Assembly (NCBI GenBank): GCA_008933995.1 | Contig: WARS01000029.1 | Location: forward strand, 21,264,879 to 21,328,878 | Reading direction: 5' to 3' | Source of the DNA: Datnioides undecimradiatus | Taxonomy: Eukaryota > Chordata > Actinopteri > Lobotiformes > Datnioididae | Length of the DNA: 64,000 bases | Shown: positions 36,783 through 45,210 of the stretch, one piece after another | How the letters are laid out: each line of letters opens with the position of its first letter | Position numbering within the stretch: the stretch's first letter is position 1 | Notes under the pieces: generated by a model | What the model saw: only the letters and a program-made list of their open reading frames with translations | Told to the model about the DNA's origin: nothing | Database searches by the model: none | Program-made: the position numbers and the translations under genes

Positions 36783-37751
36783 TTACATGTGTGTTAACGG
36801 CAGCGTGCCGTTGATCGTCGTCCCGGGCACGGTGCTCTGGTAGTGCCCGGACATGTGTAGCCTGGTCTGGGCGGTCTGCTCGCTGACCTCCGCCCCGGGC
36901 AGGTACATGCTGATCATGTCCCTCAGATCTCCGCTTTGGCAGCCCGGGGCGGCCCGGTGGGACGACGAGGTGACGACGGGCGGGCTGGAGCTGCTGGACT
37001 CGGACTTCACCACCGAGGAGGGCCCCATGGAGCCCAGGGCGGTCATCCCCGGCGTGGTTTGCTGGGAATAGGACATGGAGTAGGTCGGGGAGCCGTTCAT
37101 GTAGCTCTGGGAGCTGGTCATGCTGTTGTACTGCAGGGCGCTCATGTCGTAGCGGTGCATGGACTGCATCTGGCTCGGGTTGTGCGCGTTCAACCCCGGG
37201 TGCTGGTAGCTCAGCTGGTCCTGCATCATACCGTAGCCACCGTTGGTCCAGCCGTTCATGTGAGCCGCGTAGCTGTCCATCCGCTGGTTCACCCCACCGC
37301 CCAGCCCGGCTCCCACCCCAACACCGACCCCAGCTCCCATCCCGTTTCCTCCCGGAGCCAGCAGCCCGCCGGGCAAGGTGTACTTGTCCTTCTTCATGAG
37401 GGTCTTGGTTTTCCGCCGGGGCCGGTATTTGTAATCCGGATGCTCCTTCATGTGCAGGGCCCGCAGCCTCTTGGCTTCGTCGATGAAAGGTCTCTTCTCG
37501 CTTTCCGACAGAAGTTTCCACTCTGCGCCAAGCCTCTTGCTTATCTCCGAGTTGTGCATTTTGGGATTTTCTTGCGCCATCTTCCTCCTCTGGCCCCGGG
37601 ACCACACCATGAACGCGTTCATGGGTCTCTTGACCCGCTCCGGACTGTTTTTCTGATTGGCGCCGGTGCCGGACGTGTTGGTGTTGCCCGTGCCCCCCGT
37701 GTTGGTCTGGGGAGCTGGGGGCTTCAGTTCAGTCTCCATCATGTTATACAT
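36783..37751 (-). CDS. sox2: Transcription factor Sox2 (SRY-box 2, SoxB1 group), complete, single exon
   Basis: HMG-box transcription factor of the SoxB1 group, which binds ACAAT/CATTGT-type sites in the nucleus and, from established knowledge, maintains pluripotent, neural, retinal, lens and otic progenitors, often with POU partners. The 322-residue frame is open from the conserved start [10 protein letters not shown] to a TAA stop, close to the usual vertebrate length. In order: a short N-terminal tail (1-38), the HMG box (about 39-108, with [16 protein letters not shown] at 42-57 and the basic tail RPRRKTK at 110-116, the two nuclear-localisation stretches), a Gly/Val-rich linker (134-154), and a Ser/Pro/Met/Tyr-rich activation region ending in [10 protein letters not shown]249 in VKSE fits the SUMO consensus and matches the known Sox2 SUMO site. 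The start was chosen because [12 protein letters not shown] is the vertebrate Sox2 N-terminus. Small indels relative to the human protein as I remember it: an extra Ala (YAAHMN), and insertions near MGPSSVVKS and HRAAPGCQ. No intron, frameshift or stop is present, consistent with the family. Confidence 0.98.
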   Translation of the reverse strand: MYNMMETELKPPAPQTNTGGTGNTNTSGTGANQKNSPERVKRPMNAFMVWSRGQRRKMAQENPKMHNSEISKRLGAEWKLLSESEKRPFIDEAKRLRALHMKEHPDYKYRPRRKTKTLMKKDKYTLPGGLLAPGGNGMGAGVGVGVGAGLGGGVNQRMDSYAAHMNGWTNGGYGMMQDQLSYQHPGLNAHNPSQMQSMHRYDMSALQYNSMTSSQSYMNGSPTYSMSYSQQTTPGMTALGSMGPSSVVKSESSSSSPPVVTSSSHRAAPGCQSGDLRDMISMYLPGAEVSEQTAQTRLHMSGHYQSTVPGTTINGTLPLTHM

Positions 37752-38066
37752 CAGGAACAGCTTTTAGTTGGAGCTCCCGAGCAGAAGATGAAATAATAAT
37801 AATAAAAAAAACCCCACACACACACACAACCCAAAGAGGCAAACTCCACAAGCCGGAGGCAGGACAGCGAGGAGCGCGGGGCTGCAGCTAAAAGTTACCT
37901 GTCGATTTCTCTCTGCAACTTTTTCTCTGGACAAAAACAACAAGCACCAAGCCGCGGCTCCACACGCTCTCCCTCTCTCGCGCGCGCTCTCTCTCTCTTC
38001 CCCTCTCCCTCTCACCGAGTGTGTGTCAGAGTGTGTGTGTGAGTGCGTGCGACAAAGAGCCTTCTC

Positions 38067-38071
38067 CCAAT
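38067..38071 (-). promoter_or_regulatory. Additional CCAAT box within the 5'UTR
   Basis: CCAAT on the plus strand (ATTGG on the gene strand), about 140 nt downstream of the inferred start site. Same orientation as the two upstream boxes. Function unknown. Confidence 0.3.
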
Positions 38072-38080
38072 AGGTCCCTG

Positions 38081-38128
38081 CTATGTTGTGTCCACAAAAC
38101 TTCTCCCGTCGCTTCTCCGAAAAAGCAT
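38081..38128 (-). other. Upstream ORF in sox2 5'UTR (15 codons plus stop)
   Basis: An ATG on the gene strand at 38128-38126 opens a 15-codon frame (MLFRRSDGRSFVDTT) that ends at TAG at 38083-38081, about 330 nt before the sox2 start. It lies inside the inferred mRNA. The frame is visible directly; any effect on translation is inference, and the peptide resembles nothing I know. Confidence 0.45.
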
Positions 38129-38210
38129 CAACAAACTGTACTTTTTCGCCTCTGTCCGCCTGAGCCTTGACAACTCCAGATAGTTTTTGAACAAGTTAAT
38201 AGACAACCAT

Positions 38211-38320
38211 TCATGTGACGGGGCTGTCAGCGAATAAATGGCTTCGACCTGGCCAATCAGAGCCTGCCTGCTCCCCTGACACACCAATGGGAGGCCTTAA
38301 TTAGCATAAATGGGCGGGGT
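38211..38320 (-). promoter_or_regulatory. sox2: sox2 core promoter
   Basis: Upstream of the inferred start site (about 38211) the gene strand carries a TATA-like ATTTATT at 38239-38233 (about -22 to -28), a CCAAT box (ATTGG) at 38257-38253, a second ATTGG at 38288-38284, an octamer-like GCTAATTA/TTTATGCTAA segment at about 38313-38297 and a GC box (CCCCGCCC) at 38319-38312. The CCAAT boxes share orientation and lie 31 bp apart, about three helical turns, typical of paired NF-Y sites. NF-Y control of the mammalian Sox2 promoter is established. The start position rests on similarity to the mammalian mRNA 5' end and has not been measured. Confidence 0.8.
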
Positions 38321-38949
38321 CTGCTCTGCCCCGAGACACACACGCACACACACATACACTCAGGCTGCCCATATGAGCCAATACAAAGTACATATTTACT
38401 ATTCCAGGTTTATGGGATATTCCACTGGGAATATATGCGTATACATCCTGGCACTTAATGAACATATTCCAGCGGTTTACAGAGAAAGAGGGGTGTGAAA
38501 AAGCTTGCTGGGTTAGAATTAAAAACTGTTGTTTAGCAAAGTTTACGAGTGAGGGGAAAAAAGGACATAAAAGTTTCCAAATAATAACAAAAATATGCCT
38601 CATAATTAAAAAAAAATATATATATATAATTTTTTTAAAAAATATTTTGGGTCATTTTTAATTTAAATGTGGCCCAAACTGTGGGATCAAAGTCCAAAGC
38701 GGTGCATTTAAATGAAATAAGATTGAAATCAATTAAAACATGGGGTTAGATGAATCCATCACATGCTGACATCAGTGTCATTCCCGGCGCTGGAGGTGTG
38801 AACAGCGTCGCTCTGACGTGAAGTCCCGGCCTCCGTGACACTGCTGTTGTTCAAAATCAAAAAGTCACTAATTCCCCCACTTACGGCCCCAATAACATAA
38901 CAACACTTAAATAAACTTTGTTAGTTAACTCAAAGCGCTGAATAGCGGC
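38321..38949. other. sox2 upstream sequence
   Basis: Contains a short (CA)n at 38336-38360, AATACAAAGTAC at about 38380 (Sox/TCF-like), and an AT-only near-palindrome at about 38606-38640. The block 38375-38480 is non-repetitive and promoter-proximal. Confidence 0.4.

Positions 38950-39007
<58 letters not shown>
38950..39007. repeat. (GT)n microsatellite
   Basis: About 29 uninterrupted GT units, one of the longest in the window, about 0.75 kb upstream of the sox2 start site. Confidence 0.98.
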
Positions 39008-39010
<3 letters not shown>

Positions 39011-39259
39011 GGAAAGCCACGGCTGGTTTTTAGCGTTGAAAAGAGGAAAGGTAATCCAAGATGTTTCCCCCAGTCCCTTTGTTTAGTGAAGTTGAATGCC
39101 AACACACAGAAGGCAGACGGGCTCATCTCAGCACAAATAAGCGGTTTTTGTTTGGGATGTTGTCGCTACATCTGTCCGGACAAAGACCCAACTCCACTCC
39201 ACTTCCACTGCCACAGTGCTGCTGTTGTTGTTAGGGCTTTGTAGTTGGGGAGGGTGGGG

Positions 39260-39299
39260 TTGTGTGTGTGTGTGTGTGTGCGTGCGTGGGGGGGGGGGG
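39260..39299. repeat. (GT)n followed by G12
   Basis: (GT)n at 39260-39280, CGTGCGT, then 12 G at 39288-39299. Confidence 0.95.
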
Positions 39300-39399
39300 T
39301 GTTAGGAAACGGCCTACCGGGGGACACGAGGGGAGGAGAAATAAAGGTGAGGAATATTTTAAGATAAAGTGTGTTTGCACAAAAGGCACGGCTCATTCA

Positions 39400-39560
39400 T
39401 ATAAGCCCGAACAAGCGTGTCAGCCAATTAGTGTGAATGAAAAGCGGCCTCCACCTGCTTCGCTTTGCTGTGGATCAAACCGACCAGGCTGCGATTATTA
39501 CGAGATGAAACCGGCGTCATCGCGTTTGGAGCCAAATAAACTCGCACCTATGCTTTGAAT
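39400..39560. promoter_or_regulatory. Candidate sox2 upstream conserved noncoding element
   Basis: About 1.2 kb upstream of the start site. Contains CAGCCAATTAGTGTG, GAATGAAAAGCGG, GCTTTGCTGTGGATC and GCGATTATTACG. Non-repetitive. Confidence 0.45.
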
Positions 39561-39707
39561 GAAAACGACTAAAGTTTGATTTTGAGGTTGGAAGTGCTGG
39601 TGCCACTTGTTTTTGGTGTTTTGGGGTTTTTTTTTGCTGTCTCCCCCCCGCCTCCTCCTCCCCTGAAGTTTCCACCTAAAGGACCAGGCGTCCTGCTGCG
39701 TGACACC

Positions 39708-39727
39708 AGCGCCGCCTACTGGGCAGA
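39708..39727 (-). promoter_or_regulatory. CTCF-like motif
   Basis: AGCGCCGCCTACTGGGCAGA closely follows the reverse-oriented CTCF core (AGCGCCCCCTGCTGGCAGA type), so the conventional motif reads on the minus strand. It is about 1.5 kb upstream of sox2. Confidence 0.4.
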
Positions 39728-39879
39728 GCGAGAACTACACGCAGCTCCAAAAGCACAGGACAGGTTTTTCCCTCAAAGTAGAGCTGGGGAATATGTGATG
39801 GCTGTGTTCAGGAGTCAAGTTGAATCTATATGCATAAAAACGCATAAAATATAATTAAAATATATTTAGCAAGCAGCAG

Positions 39880-40400
39880 CTACGGCGCAAGAGCCGACGA
39901 GCAGCCGAGATATTCAGTCACACATTCAGCCCGTCTGGATCTGCGAGCCAGACAGCCCCAATAATTAAAGATAGATCAAGTACATACACCTGAAATAATT
40001 TAATTTAAATGCGTGTCTCTAGATTAAATCATAATTGAAAGTGAATAGATCAAGCCTTATTATTTTGTTTTAGTCATTTGATAATAAATGGAGGAGCGGA
40101 GCCCCCGTGCTCTCATTATGCCGGCCCCGGCAACCTTACATAAGATTCATCTTGTGCTTAATAGGCTGCGAGAGGCGACACATGCAGCTCGGTCCATTAT
40201 AATGCAAGGTTGAAATGGGCCGCTCGGCTGCTATCTGCATCTGAGTGTGTTCCCCGCTACCTCTAATCTGCTTATGATAATAAAGGAACAGCGGGGCCCT
40301 GCAGCTCTCTGAAAGCAGGCCCCATCCAGCCGGGAATGGCCCTGCATCCACAATCATCCTGAATTAAAGCCGTTGTTTGACAAAAACCAGGAGAAACTAG
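39880..40400. promoter_or_regulatory. Strong candidate sox2 upstream enhancer (conserved noncoding element)
   Basis: About 520 bp, roughly 1.7-2.2 kb upstream of the start site, free of repeats and rich in regulatory words: CCCAATAATTAAAG, AATAATTTAATTTAAATGCG, GATTAAATCATAATTG, CATTTGATAATAAATGG, CTCATTATGCC, CATTATAATGC and CACAATCATCC. Its position resembles that of the N-2 type neural enhancers of amniote Sox2, but I did not align them. Confidence 0.55.
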
Positions 40401-40823
40401 CGGGGCGGCTCCCTCGGACCACTTGTAAGCCCCCTGCTACACCAGGTTGGGATGGATACAGCAAATATAGCGAGCGGCACGCTGTGATATCAAAATACAC
40501 AAATTTTGCGTGATGGGATCACCGCAAAAAAAAAGCGACAAAAAGAGCAGCAACGGAACAAAAAAATGATTCCCACAGCAGCCGCGCAGGGAGGATTTTA
40601 TGTTTGCACTGTTTTATAAAAGTAACACCACACCGAATATAATTTCTGGGCTTCTTGTTATTGTAAATATTATTTAATTCAAATACAGCATAAATATGAG
40701 GACGCGCGCGCCGAAACGCACCAACATGACAAACGAATATAAAGGGAAACACAGTGACAACTCACACATGGCAACGAGAGATGCAGATTTCAGGAGAAAT
40801 TGAAATAAATGTGTCTTTTCTTG
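40401..40823. other. Intergenic AT-rich sequence
   Basis: No gene or repeat family recognised. GCTGTGATATCAAAATAC at about 40480 is enhancer-like but isolated. Confidence 0.4.
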
Positions 40824-40835
40824 CCACTAGGGGCC
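40824..40835 (+). promoter_or_regulatory. CTCF-like motif
   Basis: CCACTAGGGGCC inside TTGCCACTAGGGGCCGTACC approximates the CTCF core CCASYAGRKGGC on the plus strand. It is opposite in orientation to the site at 39708-39727 and about 1.1 kb away. Confidence 0.35.
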
Positions 40836-41587
40836 GTACCAGAGGCTGGAGACGCAGCCAAGAAAATACTTTATGAAAACATTAATAAGTCCTGCGTGGA
40901 TGTAATTGTGAAAAAATAGAAATAAAGTTGTTGTTTTTTTTTAATTAAAAATGAATGCACCAATAAAATGACTGAATGTTTTTGCTGACACCAGCGCGCC
41001 TGCAGACCGATACTCTTGATTTGTTCAGATTTCACTACAGTTTTCTCGTTTGTTTGTTTTCTTTGCGAAGTTGATTTGGACAAATTTAGCAAAATGTATT
41101 TGTTGGAGTGCCGCGACAAAACTCAAATATATCTGATTATAAGCCAAAGCATAAAAGTATACCAAGTCGTAAAAGCGACAATATGTCATTCGGCATATTC
41201 GGCTATAATGAATTTAAATAGGAGGTGAAAATACAATTAATAAACATAAAATAAACGCAAGAGCAGAAATATTATAATTATATTAACAGTTTAATGAAAG
41301 CGCGTTAATAAAGTAATCCAGTGTGTTCTGGTCGATTTGTAATTCGTGTGTTATATTATTTAAAATGTCTGAAAATAAATACTAAATTAGGAGAATAAAT
41401 AAATATAACTGCGTTAGACCAAGAAAACAAATGTCGGATCTGAGGAGCGCCTCTATTCCGCCCGCACAAATCATCTCTGTGGAAAAACCAAACCGGGCAA
41501 CAGCAACTCAGGCAGTCAGTCAAGCTCATGATGCCATGCGGTGTCATTCCACAACACTGCATGTTTTACATACACACCGACTCAAAC
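40836..41587. other. AT-rich intergenic sequence
   Basis: Very AT-rich at 41190-41410. No gene or known repeat recognised. Confidence 0.5.
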
Positions 41588-41598
41588 GCACACACATA

Positions 41599-41632
<34 letters not shown>

Positions 41633-41665
41633 CGTACACACCGACACACACACAAACACACACAG
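41588..41665. repeat. Interrupted (CA)n microsatellite
   Basis: Main CA run at about 41600-41629 with CGTACACCGACA interruptions after it. Confidence 0.95.
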
Positions 41666-41789
41666 GGCTTCTCCTCTCCACCGCACTCCAACTTACTGCC
41701 AGTTTGGGAGTTGTCTTCCTCTCGTCTTGATTGGCAGAAATTAAAACAAGATGCCATTTCGCTCAACCTCCTCCGTGTCTTTCCTCTCG

Positions 41790-42010
41790 CTTCCCCCGGC
41801 GAGGAAGCCTCAACTTGTCCGGGACAGAGCTCCCGAAGCCGGCGGCGAAACGTCCAACCGGCACCCTCCGCACGTTTCCCCACATACACCCCCGGTAGTC
41901 CGCGCGGTTTCGATCCGGCAGCCGGCGCGCGTTGGCCGGCGTGCAGCCCCGCGGAGCCCCGCTGTCTGTCTGGAGCTCCGCTGTCTTCATTCGGCGAGCC
42001 CTGCAACAAG
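41790..42010. promoter_or_regulatory. CpG-rich block, candidate alternative or sox2ot promoter
   Basis: About 220 bp with close to 29 CpG dinucleotides by eye and GC near two-thirds, in an otherwise AT-rich setting about 3.6-3.8 kb upstream of sox2. Contains GCCGGCGCGCG and several CCGG words. Open frames across it (both strands) have no known domain and are best seen as GC-rich artefacts. A CpG island detached from the gene suggests a promoter of an upstream noncoding transcript; this is inference. Confidence 0.45.
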
Positions 42011-42139
42011 AAAAGCCGTTTATGGCGACACACAATGTGAAAAGGGGGCCGATTTAAAAAGGAGAAGAATGCAAGCAAGAACAACAAAAGTCAGTTATAG
42101 CAAAGTCTATGCCTCTCCTCTCCTATCTTCCACCCCCTA

Positions 42140-42410
42140 GCTTAGCCCACATAATGAGCAGGAAAAAGCTTTATATTTTGTTCACTGGGTATTCACAGAT
42201 AATTTGAAGCCATTGTTTCTGCCACAGATGGTTCTTTTTAATACAATAACGGTGCTCTTTGTGAATAGCGAGCCCACAATAAAAATCTAAAGCGTCCTCC
42301 TGAATAACCATTTTGTTCTCTCTTGTATAGGCCGAACAAAAGCGCCAGTGAGGTAATGGCCTGCCTTATTGAAAGCCTCAGAATGGGGATTTGATAAAGA
42401 TTTTTTTTCG
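42140..42410. promoter_or_regulatory. Strong candidate sox2 upstream conserved noncoding element
   Basis: Contains AGCCATTGTTTCTGCC (Sox-like CATTGTTT at about 42211), CTTTGTGAATAGC, CACAATAAAAATC, AACCATTTTGTTCTC, CGAACAAAAGCGCC, GGTAATGGCCTG and CTTATTGAAAGCC. Several Sox-type cores in 270 bp and no repeats. Confidence 0.5.
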
Positions 42411-42516
42411 CTCCTTTTTCCTTTTGCACGAAGTACACGGCAATGTCAAAGAGAAACTGACACGGCATGAAAAGGAAAAAGCCTCGAAAAAGTGCTCACA
42501 GTTGCAGGTTGCAACG

Positions 42517-42562
42517 ATTATTATTATTATTGTTATTATTATAATTATTATTATTATTATTA
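42517..42562. repeat. (ATT)n trinucleotide repeat
   Basis: About 15 ATT units with TGT and ATA interruptions. Confidence 0.95.
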
Positions 42563-42659
42563 CACTTCTTAACTTTGTGCAAAAGTCAGAGGTGAGAGGT
42601 TGTTTTGGGGCTGCAGCAGAGCAGGTCAGGTGCAGGCGTGTTATGGATTTTTACAATGG

Positions 42660-43180
42660 AGCTTAAATCCAGAATGCATTAGCCTCCAAAGGTCTGCTGT
42701 GGATTTGGCACAGTCTCATAATTTTGCATAGGGGTGAGTCAAGTTGCGGTTGATAGAATTAAGCATTCAGGGCGCACACCCTCGGTGTCTTGCAGAAACC
42801 TCCTGTTTCTAATTCTACCCCTTTTTACTACAATCGCAGAGGAAATATTGCACGCCCTTAACGCGCCGATAAGGCGCTGTGAAATGTCATAAATGCACGG
42901 ATGTTAACAGCGGAGGGGAATCAGGTAGAGCAATGTAACCTGCTAGGGTTAGGAGGCATGCCTGCAGGTGTGTGCAGTCAACATGTATTAGCTCCTCCAG
43001 GATGGATCCCGCGGCCATGTACGAGCCACCTCGGCCTGCCCACGGTTGATGTAATTTGTAATTAACTCATGGCTAATCAATAAAGCGTTTAACAGAAAGC
43101 ACAATGGACACACAGGGGATGATCCCAAGCCAAACATATTGGATGTCACTGATCGTTACAAGGTGAGGACTGCCTGTCTA
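42660..43180. promoter_or_regulatory. Strong candidate sox2 upstream enhancer (conserved noncoding element)
   Basis: About 520 bp without repeats, 4.4-5 kb upstream of the start site. Contains CAGAATGCATTAGCC, CTCATAATTTTGCATAGG (POU-like TTTGCAT), GAATTAAGC, GAAATATTGCACGCCC, GTTGATGTAATTTGTAATTA, CATGGCTAATCAATAAAGC, GCACAATGGACAC and CATATTGGATGTC. The density of intact developmental motifs is the highest in the window. Confidence 0.55.
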
Positions 43181-44400
43181 TCACAGGGGTGGAGGGTGAG
43201 GGTGGTGGGGGGCTGCAGCAGGAGAGGACAGGGTCACTAGGGGAGAGTGAATGGAGGGAAGGAAAGAAGGGATAAAGGGGGAATAAAGGAGGAAAGGAGA
43301 GGTGAGGAGCAAAGAATCTTATTTCAACTCATCTGGCATGGATCATAGAGCTACACACACACACACACACACACACACAGACTCAGTTTCCTCCTGCAAC
43401 CATTATCCCCCAGCCTCATACCAATCACATGTATCAACACCTGCACACACAGTGGATTAAGAACAAGGCCTTGCATCTTAAAAAATCAAATCAGTGGCAG
43501 ATATTCAGCAGGATTATTTATTAAATCAGTGCATATTTAAAAAAAAAAGATTCCTGCACGCAGACAACAACACAACAACACAACAACATGAGGCTTTCAG
43601 GTGCAGAAAGGACTAGAAGTAGGTGACAACAATGCAAAAGTTGCTGCACGCAGCTGCCACGACTTCCTAAAAAGGCCAAACAAGCCTTTTAACGTTTGTC
43701 TGAGCGAGTAGGTTCCTCTCCACGTCGATGCAAAGATAAAATATGATGCAAAAACAAAATCAGCAGTCATTCCAGTTGCTCGGCTTCTTGACAGCAACGT
43801 CAGCTGTGACAAGTGGTTTTAAAGCAGCTTTTTAAAATAAATAATGTGCATTGTTTTCCTGACGAGTTGCCATGAGGCCGGAAAATCAAAACACTCTTCG
43901 CAGTGCACCGTTTGTCTCTGTAGAGTTAGTGGTGCATTTGACATTTCTAGAATTTAATGGTTTTCCATGATGATATTCAAACCACAGGAAATGAGAAACA
44001 AGTCTGCAGACGTGCACAACACACCCCAGCGCTGAGCTTGTAAGAGCTGTGGACAGGTGATGCTTGGAAGTGTAGCGCAGAAAACGCCGGCCGGTGGCAC
44101 GGGTTGGGTGAAAAAGAGGAGAGGCAAGGCAGCAGAATCAGCGTGAGAGGAAGATTTAAAGACTCAGAGACAAACACAAAAGCAAAGAGCGAGAGATGAT
44201 GACAGGGAGACGGGCAGAGAGAGAGACAGGCACAAAGAGAGAGAGAGAGAGAGAGGAGGGGATCAGTGCTCTCAGTGAATAAGCTTAGCAGTGAAGAAAT
44301 ATGACTTTGGCTCTTTATCTGATCAATCTGTGCCATATAGTTTAAATCACAGATATACCACTCATATTAGAGAGCTGGAGCACTTTTAATTATAAACCCA
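43181..44400. other. Gene-free interval with (CA)n and A run
   Basis: GGA-rich at 43195-43310, (CA)n at 43352-43379, A run near 43540, (CAACAA)n at about 43565-43587. No gene recognised. Confidence 0.55.
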
Positions 44401-44402
44401 TC

Positions 44403-44470
44403 CACACACACACACACACACACAGGGGGGGAGAAAGGGGGAGAGGGAGGGGGAGAGAGAGAGAGAGAGC
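44403..44470. repeat. (CA)n, GGGA-rich and (GA)n tracts
   Basis: (CA)n at 44403-44424, then GGGGGAGA-rich sequence ending in (GA)n at about 44453-44469. Confidence 0.9.
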
Positions 44471-44548
44471 AGTGGCACCATGAGAGCCTTTAGAGAGACC
44501 ATCATCATCACTGAATGCTAATGCGTTTTACATAGAATCTGTCTATTC

Positions 44549-44555
44549 ACACACA

Positions 44556-44597
<42 letters not shown>

Positions 44598-44618
44598 CAC
44601 GCACACACACACACACGC
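44549..44618. repeat. (CA)n microsatellite with CACG interruptions
   Basis: About 70 bp of CA units with ACCC and GCAC breaks. Confidence 0.95.
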
Positions 44619-44752
44619 ATACACACCCCTGTTAGTATCTCCATATGCATGAGAGTGGACACATTTGCTGCTTCTGTTTTGTGTGTTTCCTCACAGCTCG
44701 GCCTGATGGGAGATCCACGGTGGGCTCTTCTCCCTTTGTGTATCTGCATAGC

Positions 44753-44754
<2 letters not shown>

Positions 44755-44790
<36 letters not shown>

Positions 44791-44893
44791 AGGCACATTG
44801 ACACAGTAATCAGTGAAGGGGGGGTGGTGGTGGTGTGGGTGACTATTGAAGATGTGGCCAACCACCTGTCAATCATGTCTCATGTCACATGCA

Positions 44894-44922
<29 letters not shown>
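44755..44922. repeat. (TG)n and (CA)n microsatellites
   Basis: (TG)n at 44755-44787 and (CA)n at 44895-44922, complementary to each other across about 105 bp that includes a GGTGGTGGTG stretch. Confidence 0.95.
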
Positions 44923-44924
<2 letters not shown>

Positions 44925-45070
44925 CCATTAACACTGCTATACTTGCCCTTGAGTATCAAAAGCAACATTATCAAATGGATGTTTTGAGGCTCCTGCTAGG
45001 TCGATGTGAAGGTTTGCAACATTACCTAAAGTATGTTCACTAATACTGTGTTCAAGTCTGCTTCTCAGGC

Positions 45071-45116
45071 CCTCACCCTCAGCCTCACCCTCAGCCTCAC
45101 CCTCAGCCTCACCCAC
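45071..45116. repeat. 12-bp tandem repeat, nearly four copies
   Basis: Perfect CCTCACCCTCAG units at 45071, 45083 and 45095, then a diverging fourth. Confidence 0.95.
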
Positions 45117-45210
45117 CACACAAGTCTGAAATCTATAATCTTGATGGATGTTGTCTTGCTTCCACAGGTTGCGTTTGCAAAAAAGGTATCAACAGCAGCG
45201 TCAGAGAAAG

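Larger units (their letters stand above)
37752..38211 (-). other. sox2: sox2 5'UTR (inferred)
   Basis: On the gene strand this runs from the inferred start site at about 38211 to the ATG, roughly 460 nt, similar to the mammalian 5'UTR. The first ~50 nt (38211 to about 38160) contain TGGTTGTCTATTAACTTG and, further on, GGAGTTGTCAAGGC, which match the beginning of human SOX2 mRNA as I remember it. The rest is purine-rich on the mRNA strand (CT/CG runs on the plus strand at about 37970-38010) with a (CA)n tract at about 37814-37828. One small upstream ORF lies at 38128-38081. I see no splice requirement. Confidence 0.8.

Noticed and set aside
36703-37605. 300-codon minus-strand frame overlapping sox2 in another phase
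   Set aside because: Arg/Pro/Glu-rich product of the wrong phase of the sox2 CDS. The real frame holds the complete HMG box.
36936-37796. 286-codon plus-strand open frame antisense to sox2
   Set aside because: It is the reverse complement of the GC-rich sox2 CDS, has low-complexity Gly/His/Val content and no known domain. A shadow frame.
41629-42140. Overlapping frames of 109-152 codons on both strands in the CpG-rich block
   Set aside because: GC-rich DNA leaves all frames open. No protein signature on either strand.
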